Source: Strobilurus pachycystidiatus (Eukaryota > Basidiomycota > Agaricomycetes > Agaricales > Physalacriaceae). From it: DNA of 49,028 nt. The notes below the pieces were generated by a model, which saw nothing but the letters and a program-made list of their open reading frames with translations, searched no databases and was not told the origin of the DNA. This document shows, in pieces, positions 38,183 to 46,200 of the stretch; position 1 is the first letter of the stretch, and every line of letters begins with the position of its first letter. Location: assembly GCA_019915135.1 (NCBI GenBank), contig JAHLMK010000049.1, positions 1 to 49,028 of the forward strand, read 5' to 3'. The translations under genes were made by a program, and so were the position numbers.

Positions 38183-38408
38183 TGACGCGTAAGCCCCTCG
38201 GCAGCAGGGCAGCATGCAGCCCAAGCCGGTCTTGGGTCTGCTGGACGACGTCGACACCCACGACGGGCTCTGGATTGTGGTGCCGACCGCGGATTCGATG
38301 CCCCGCCGCGTGATGGATGGGAGCGTGCGGGCTCCGCGCGGATGAGCTGGGCGCGCCGTCTGGAGACGGGCGCCCAACAACGGTGCGTGTTTTTTTTTAT
38401 TTCCTCGC

Positions 38409-38437
38409 GGATACGCCAGTGCAGCACTGGCGTATCC
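38409..38437. repeat. Perfect 14-bp-arm palindrome inside the intron-like interval
   Basis: GGATACGCCAGTGC and GCACTGGCGTATCC around a single A. Decayed versions lie at the matching place in copies 1 and 3 (near 2943-2965 and 3861-3890). Confidence 0.85.
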
Positions 38438-38520
38438 ATTTTGAATCGCTGATTGATCTGTAGATCCAGATCTTCAGCCGGGTAAGCCCTCGGATGAGGC
38501 ACCACCCACCATCCACCACA

Positions 38521-38850
38521 CCCCACGATGATTCCGAACACCTGGTGCTCGGAATCATTGTGCTCGACGCCTCCGCACGCGCCAATGCGCCCGCCGTCCC
38601 ACTCCCCGCCTCCACCATTGTCCACCGCCCTCGCCTTCGCACCCCGCACCCCGCACCTGCACCCCGCCACGACGACTCTGATAACCTGGTGCTCGGAATC
38701 ACCATTCTCAACGCCTCTGAACACCCCAGTGCGCCCAACGCTAGCTCGCCGCCTCCACCACCGTCCGTCGCCCTCGCCCGCGCACCCGACCCGGCACCCT
38801 GCACCCGCACCCCACCACGATGATTACCAGCTCCTGCAGGTAGGAATCGC
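38521..38850 (+). repeat. Tandem repeat of ~145 bp; each unit begins with a 27-bp palindrome variant
   Basis: Unit starts are at 38530, 38674 and 38822 (spacing 144 and 148). In the first two units a 27-mer is followed by a C-rich P/A-coding stretch. Unit 1 half-sites are GATTCCGAACACC and GGTGCTCGGAATC around T (38530-38556): the GATT ends and the CACC-N-GGTG core match the gene B and D palindrome, but other positions change on both arms together (TT/AA becomes CC/GG). Unit 2 (38674-38700) keeps the right arm with a decayed left arm; the third start (38822-38848) is weaker and its unit is truncated. An open frame running through 38494-38823 reads DSEHLVLGI and DSDNLVLGI at these sites. Whether it is translated is unknown. 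Confidence 0.65.
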
Positions 38851-39126
38851 GTGTATGTGTGCTCTATCCCTCTCCTAGGTGCCTCCTTGATCCCTCTACA
38901 CCCCCACGACGGCAGCCATAGCCTCCCCACTGCATCCAGTTCATGACATTACCCACGATTGCTGTAGATAGATGTAATAAATTTCATTTCGTTCATATCA
39001 CTCATTGGTGGCTGCGATACACAATAGTATGAATAAATACGAGACTTCAAAAACCTGCGCCATTTCACATGATAAGCCTTAGGCATTTCAGTTACATAAT
39101 CATCATCGTCTTGATCCCTTACCGCC
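38851..39126 (+). promoter_or_regulatory. Upstream region of gene C
   Basis: AT-richer DNA with no open frame, containing AATAAATA (39032-39039) about 90 bases before the ATG and a pyrimidine stretch near 39099-39120. It probably holds the core promoter of gene C; no sharper site can be named. Confidence 0.35.
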
Positions 39127-42100
39127 ATGTCTCAGCACATGCTCGAAGACTATCTGCAGGCCGACACTACCTTTGTCCACTCCAAGTTCATGAAAAGCCT
39201 GTTCTTCTGGAATCCTCTGCCATCGACTGACGACAGTCATCAGTGTGGAGACGCAGAGATAGAGATGTTTGCCAATGCTCGTCTGGTGCGTTCTCGTCTA
39301 CCTAATGTTGTGTGCGTTAATCACTCAACCTTTCTATAGCAAGCCCTCGCGGCAGTCCAAACAGCCGCCCAAGCACTGCAAAGCGATCCAACTTTTGGGA
39401 AGGGGGCTCGTGCGTTGGAGGAGTACGGGCAAAGTATTCGGAGTAAAATGGGGCCAAAATTGATACTCTTCCTGGAGCGCTACCATCTCCTTCGCCTTCT
39501 CGAGAGACATGTGCAGTGTGAGACGTGGGAAGTCTGGCCGAACTTGCCTACGAATCCCCCTCTTCCCCAACGCGTAAAGTCTGAGAAGGGCCATTATGCC
39601 TTATCTGTCTTCAAGAACTTCGCAGACCATGTACGCCAGTTCATCACAGACATCGAAAACCTGGACGTTAGCAATATAAAAGAAGAAGATGGGGATGAGA
39701 ACGATGCTCCTGCGAGATCAATTCGAACCGGATACCGACTTGGCGCCCAATTGTCGAATGCGGGAACATGGATTTTGAGGTTGTCCGTGTTTGCGGATCT
39801 CATGCTTGCCTTCCTGGTGTGTAGTTCCATTTCTGTATTTTCCACCTCGTCTAAGCCTTCTGAAGACACGCCAAGAACCCATAGAAGACTTAGCGTATGT
39901 ATTCCTCGCCATTTCACTGACTTGACTGATACGTTTTTGTTCAAGACTGAGTATCTCTGACGCGGGTATGGCATCTGTCATAGAGGACAATCGCAGTGAA
40001 GACGGTGCATGGCGTCGTGATTTCTCACTCTTTTTGAGCCTGTCCCCGACGTTCCTATTCTGTAACAGCAGTGGATCGGCCAAACAACTCGGACGGCTGG
40101 CCGAATTCCAAGTACGCCCATCATTATTTCAGAACCACTTCATAGTAATGACATCTTCTCAGCTTGCCAATCGTTTACATCTTTCGCATTCCAAGTTACT
40201 CCATCCATTCTTTCAGTTCGAGGATGCTGCTTTGGCGGCTGTTCTTAATATTGCTATCCAGGGTGATGCTGTTGTTGATGTTGCCCAGGCACTGGCGACC
40301 TCGTTGCGCACACTACTGGCCGAGTCGAATGATTCATCCCTCCCTGATCAATATGATCAGTTAATTCAGTCTGTCATTACAGACGCACCAACGGCCGTTG
40401 ACATACCGATTGAGGAGAAGAAGAAGGGCAAAGGTCCAAAGTCGTCCGAGGTAGAGATCGTGGACGGGGCAGCTCGTCGATCGTCACGACTTGCAGAGAA
40501 GGTAGTGGCTTCAGTGGAGTCAGTACTCGCCAAAGGTGTGCCCGCCAAAGCCGTTGACCCCGAGAAATCTGGATCCACGGCAAAGTCTGCTCCTACCAAA
40601 ACTCTTCCACGTGCTATGACCCGCACCGAGCTAGACACACTTCCACCGGAGGCCAAACTCAAGGCGCTGGAGACTGCCATCGCCCTCTCTCTCGCACAGA
40701 CAGAACGGTTGCTGACTACTATTTCTGCGCCAAAAGTTGCCAAGAAAGCACCCGCCGCAAAAGTTGGTGTGCGTACTGAGATGCGCATCAAGGTACGGTC
40801 AATGTTCTCAATACTTTCCCTTCCTTGTTCACAAGCTCCCAGCGTGGCGAGCCATTCGCAATCACAATTTGGAGTCCCTATAAGGTCAAGTGGTGCAGGA
40901 TTGCCATTCGAACGCTGGAAAGACTGGTATGTCCGCTATTATGAGATTCAAACTCTATCACTGACCATGTTTAGCGCCAAGTAACACATTTTCGGTTACA
41001 GCAATACCTCTTTGTCCACGAGTTTGGACCGCTCACCAAGGAGGCTCGGACGACGCTCCCGTCAGTGACCAGACTTGTGGAGCACATCACTATATCAGAC
41101 TGGGAGGAGTTGCAGAGATTGACGCGTCTCGAGATGAGCGGGACTAGGGTTACGCATATATATCAACCAACAGGCACCAGTCCAGCCCCAACATTCTCCG
41201 CCGGTCTTCTTGCGCCGTATGTTGATTTGAAGAAGGAGCGATCTGTGACCTGTACGTTTCGCAAAATATCTCTCGCATTTCAAGCTCTGATATGACCCTG
41301 TTGCAGATCCACTGCTTAGAGACCTCTCTCTCCTTGGCAAGCCAGACGACGAAGGGCCTGCATACCATAAGCTTCTCACTATCGAGGAGACCATCGCTGA
41401 GATCAACCTTGGGGACGACGGTGATCTTGTCAATATGATTGACATACCACAAGACGTCGCAACACCGGATACATTCCCTACAACTATGAGGTATGGGTGT
41501 TTTGTACTACATATCCTATCTTTCCGCTCACGGCTTTCGCTAAGATTCCTCGACCAGATTCCTTATATCATCGATCGGACGGCCGAATACTTTCCGGCTG
41601 GTAGTCTGGCCAACGATCCGGACAAAGGCCGGCGGTGGCACCTGCTTGCTGGGCCCGGAGCTGATTCGCTTCAGCATGAAGATGCCAGTGGGTTGCCCAC
41701 GGTGGCGGTGTTGGTCTCCGGTTGCAAGATCTGGTTGGTGATCGAGAAAGACTTCACGGGAAATCAATGGGCGAGGTACACTGAAGCACACTCTGGACCG
41801 AATCCGATCTATGACGGCTTGGAAAAGACGCATGCTATTCTCATGGAGGCCGGCAGTATAGTGTACGCTCCTATTTCTGACCAGTGGCTCGTTCTCACTG
41901 TTTGTTTCTAGGATCATGCCTCCCGGCACCCCCCATCACGTGCATACCTTAGCGCCTACTATCATGCGTGGTGGACAATTCTTAAATCGTTTTGTCATCC
42001 GTGAGGCTTTGGCCGGCCTTATTCACACAACAGTCCTTGATGATACAGTGACCAACATCGCTCATCCGGAAGCCTGGGCGATATACGCCAGATTTCTCAT

Positions 42101-43046
42101 TTACTGGTGCCATAGTGTCCTACTCGGTATGTAATGCGTCCGTTGTAATACCTAGCTTGCCACTTATATCTCATTCTCAGGGCATGCGCCCAACCTCTAC
42201 CTCCCAGACTACACGACTCTCCACGGCCTACTGGACTTTCTCTATCTAGCCGCCGTAATCATGTCTGCGCCTATCATCATGGGTGAAACTGGCTACAGGG
42301 AGGTAAAGACAGAGTGCGCTGTCGCAACCAAAGTCTTTGCAACCTTTGTCCGACACCACAAGACAAGATTTACCGTGACATTGGACGATCACTTTCTATT
42401 GGCAAAGGACAGTGAAACCCCGCTCGCAGATATAGCTTGCACGTTCTTTTCAGCTCTGTGGAGCTACCTAGACCTTAGTGGTCGCTTATTCAACGACGGC
42501 CGCCTGTATAATACCTTCAAAAACCCGGAGATGTGCGAGAGGTTGAAGGTAGAGCCGTTACGTGCAGCTTTTGCCGCTGTCTGGGCAGACGCGTTCATCC
42601 CTACCTTTGGCTTGCATCCTTGGGAGATCTGCCCTGTGCCGCATCCGGTTCTTCATGCGACTATATCGGCCTTCTTCTTCACCGCCTTCACTGGCAAAGT
42701 TACCGCGGTTTCAAATGATTTGACCTTGTCGCCACAGCGGCCTCGCCCTCCTCCTCCCCCGAGTTACTATCTTGACGACAATGACGACACACATATCGCG
42801 TCACTGGAAGACGACCCTCCAAGCATGGCCAAGACCGACCATGAAATTCTCTTTCCTGACGATTCACCGATTCAGCGTTCGCACTCCCGTTCTCGCAGGT
42901 CATCCCCTTTGAGCGATGTGCTAACATCCTCAGACGATGATGGTAGGGATCACATGGAAAGCGAACAAGAGCTTCAGGATGTGGATATGGGTAAGGACTT
43001 GGATGATGATGATGAGGACATGGACGTGGATGAGGAGGAAGAATAA
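39127..43046 (+). CDS. Gene C: protein with JmjC/cupin-like dioxygenase core, 1134 aa, 11 exons
   Basis: Exons: 39127-39285, 39340-39816, 39866-39894, 39946-40111, 40163-40792, 40843-40926, 40975-41251, 41307-41490, 41545-41862, 41912-42126 and 42181-43046. They total 3405 nt, exactly 1135 codons. The core lies at residues ~665-800. HEDASG (His712, Asp714) is followed by a G-C-K-I-W strand, then MPPGTPHHVHT (His783), ending in an IMRGGQF strand. This order (HxD, GxKxW, PPGTPHxV) is that of the JmjC branch of Fe(II)/2-oxoglutarate oxygenases; the metal triad looks intact. Known JmjC proteins demethylate histones or hydroxylate proteins; the substrate here is unknown. Residues ~330-440 are a K/A/S-rich linker. 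The C-terminus is a long acidic tail (DDDEDMDVDEEEE). Introns are 48-55 nt. Intron 41491-41544 is in frame and could be retained. Confidence 0.8.
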
Positions 43047-43213
43047 CTTACATTGTCTGTCTATACATTTGTTTCTCTCTGTGGGCTCTTGTTGTATTGT
43101 CTTCTTCTCTTACTAATCAAATGACGCACATACGCCACATGCAGTGCATCGGGCCGGAGAGGAGACAACTTACGTGTTGGAACCGAAAATATCCGAATTG
43201 CATATTCACTTGA

Positions 43214-43221
43214 TATAAATA
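43214..43221 (+). promoter_or_regulatory. TATA box of gene D
   Basis: TATAAATA lies 50 bases upstream of the ATG at 43271, within the 224-bp gap after gene C, so the helicase has its own promoter. Confidence 0.55.
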
Positions 43222-43270
43222 CTGACCTGCCAGTCAATTTTTTCACTTCTTTCTTCCTTTTCCCCCCACC

Positions 43271-46200
43271 ATGTATCGACTCCACATTGATAACGCTGGT
43301 GACGAACAGGAGGTTGGTTACCCTTCTTCCATTCCATCTCTCACTCACGGACAGCCTGTAGTCTCAAGATGACCATGAAGCCAACATACTCAGCGATGTT
43401 GAGGACTCTGAACCGGTATGTCGCTCATATCTTGTATGTGCGTCCTCACTCAACTTTCTAACAGACGACATTGGGTGGCAAACCCTTTGTTGGTGGCTAC
43501 GAGGCCACCATGTTCAGCGATGTTCATGGCTCTGACCAGGTATGGTCCTCTCATTCCTGTTCGCATAGTTACTCACGTACTTTCAGATGATGTCGACGGA
43601 TGAGTTGGGTGAGAAGGCTTCTGTTGAAGCGCACAAGGTATGCATCTATCATCGTGTTGTAGCGTATGCTGACTGTGAGCCTAGTTCAACGCGGGCCTTT
43701 CCTCTGAAAGTGAGGATGATGTTACTGTTGCGCGTCATCCGCCAGCACGTCAAAACTCTCCTCTTCGGACCGTTGCGCGTAGACTCGATGGGCGTTTGCG
43801 CACAACATTTCGTCGTCATTTTCCGTCTCCTACCTTGCCTCACATGGACGAAGTATGTGATTTTACCCACCCGGTGGTCAAAATCAGTCTAACCGGTCGA
43901 CAGACTGTCATTGTCAATGCGCCCCAGCTTGGTTCTGGTGATTCTCTCCACCCGGTGGTCAAAATCGCCACCCCAAACAGCAAGTCAGAGGCTGATTTCG
44001 TCCACCCGGTGGTCAAAATCACCAAAGCCATCGACAACAACATTTCTGAGGATGATTTTGTCCACCCGGTGGTCAAAATCACAGGCGCTGCCAAAGGTCA
44101 TCAGGTATTCATTATCTGCTCGTATGTTTTCCTCTTTTAACAGTTCTTTCTAGGCGTCTTCTTCGGGAGATGACGAGGGTATCATTTCTGATGCCGACAC
44201 AGGATCAGTCGTCAATCATGAATCTCAAAAGCAGTCCAGCGCTCAGGAGATGGTTCGTCCTTTGCCTTGTTGACGGTTCGCAATGCTCATTCTAGGAACA
44301 CTTTAGACACAGGCAAAAGCGATGCAGATTTTGGCGTTTCTGGGTCTCAGCTATTGTCCGGAGCTCCGTGGTGTTGTCTGCGACTGTGGTGTTTGGATAG
44401 AATGGAGTAATATCTCTACTCATGCAGTCAAAAATCATCACTTTGAACGGAAGGACTGCGTCGAAGTCGATGCAGCCATGGCCGTATTGGGCGCTATGGA
44501 AGGTCGTCCGCGATTCCAAACGGCCATTCCGAGCATTCCAGGTCTTCCCATCTATCCGCAGACGAAGCAATGTCCACATTGCCCCAAAATCCTCCTGTCC
44601 AAGAGCGCAATGGACAAGCACGATCGACAGAAGCATGGCTTGCCTTCTGGCCAGGCTTGGGTGCAGTGCCCGTCTCAACGTCTTGATCGTCAAGCCGCAA
44701 AGACTTTCTTCAAGGTTCTTGCACAAAATGCACCCCCGTCGCGTTCTGTGGATGTTGTTGTCGCTGCAGTTGAGAACGAGCGGAAGAAGAATCTGGACAC
44801 TGTTACGAGCCTACACGAATCAAGCTTGCGTAATGTCCATCCGTTCCTCATTACGACCAAATGGCCGGAGATGGTGGCTGCTGTTGGAGGTGTTGAACAG
44901 GCGCGAGCGCTTATTCAAACTGAAAAAAGCGACTTGGACTATATTCGCGTGGATCTCAAGGAGCTACTGGTCAAAGCCACAGGGTTCATTCGTCACACGA
45001 GTGAAATTGTGTTGATGGATTTAAATTCGGTGCATCGAGAAAAGAGGTCTGTTACGTTCACATCACGTTTGACACCGCATTGACAAGCCTTTTCAGCAAT
45101 ATGAGTAATACACCATTTCATACACATGATCGTGAAGATACTCTGGACAATTATCTTGCTCCCATCTACCGTCTTCTCACCATGCTCATACGCGATCCTT
45201 ACCAAGAGGAGGATGACCTGCGCTTGTTGATCGACTCATATGTGGTTGCCCACTTTTCCGATGATGCGTTAACTCCACGGGGGCATCAGGACTCTCTTGA
45301 TAAGCTTTTTGATATCCTCCGCTTCATTTGGACGCGTACATGGCAGCCGTCGGAGGAGGACATCTTTCCAGACCCAACTATGCGTTCATTGGCCTACTCC
45401 AAGGTGCACCAAGATGGTGACTTTACAGAGGCAAAACACACCACGGGCGACCTGGCCAAAATCACCTATGTCATGCGCCTCGTCTTCCTCTACGCTATGC
45501 ACCTGGATGTCCAGAGCAAGCGGGAGGATAGCATAGAGGCTGCTTGTGAGGCTTTGTCTCCATATTTCACGGAAAAAGTCGACACATCCTTCAATTCCAT
45601 TCGCTCCCTACAGCACTATGCAACTTCTGTTGCGCTTGCCACTCCCCAAGTTCCCACCATCACCTATCCCAACCGCAACGATCCGCGACTTTTGAAGTAC
45701 AAAGGAGATGACATTCGCTTTGATGCATTGGCAGAAATGTGCGGCGAGTTGGAGATGGATCTTTTGACGCATTACCATGACTTATGTCTGGGCTTTGCGG
45801 AGAGCTTTACGCTTCCTCACGAGATGCCAATTCTGGCTGACGATCTCACCAATAACGCACCTGGATACTACTTTGGTGCTGATGCCCGAAACGGCCTTGC
45901 CCAATACGAGTCCAGACTTCTCGAACTGGTACTCTCCAAGCCTGAGCTCCGAGAGAAATACATTCGCGGCTGGGACTCCACAACCGGATTACCTCTGTGG
46001 AACCGGCAAGCTCTTCGAAAGTACCTATTTATGGCGCAGGAATTTGGGCGTCTGCTCCTTTTGCGTTGCGAGACAACGTCTGGAGGACCTATCCGCGGTA
46101 CCGAATTGACATCCATGATCTTCTCAAACACGGCTACTCGTCGACGCAATTTGTTTGCCTTGGGAGAGCATCTTGCCCTTGCTGGGCAGTACTCCAAAAC

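Larger units (their letters stand above)
37790..38500 (+). repeat. Fourth copy of the hairpin-rich gene-like repeat family
   Basis: It shares ACGCGTAAGCC, an ATG-led M-Q-P-K-P-V-L-G-L frame (ATG at 38214), a GGGCGCC block, an intron-like interval from GTGCGTG (38382) to TCTGTAG (38463), and the G-K-P-S-D-E-A-P stretch with the copies at 2620-4110. It is the best-structured copy, with six perfect inverted repeats (listed separately). It sits in the divergent region between genes A and C. Confidence 0.6.

Noticed and set aside
37070..39126. KDZ-type transposase in the A-C region
   Set aside because: A CPRC motif and large unknown proteins suggested it, but I could not see the expected cysteine-rich domain order.
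43940..44080. Palindrome copies 2-4 of gene D as introns
   Set aside because: No usable GT donor and branch pair lies at the right distance, and the only marginal option (43932-43980) is 49 nt and breaks the frame.
43859..44080. CRISPR-like array
   Set aside because: Eukaryotic coding context, palindromic repeats with unequal in-frame spacers, no cas genes.
45445..45471. Coding sequence HTTGDLAKIT resembling the HPVVKIT repeat
   Set aside because: The underlying 27 bases are not palindromic and have no GATTT arm, so the resemblance is chance.
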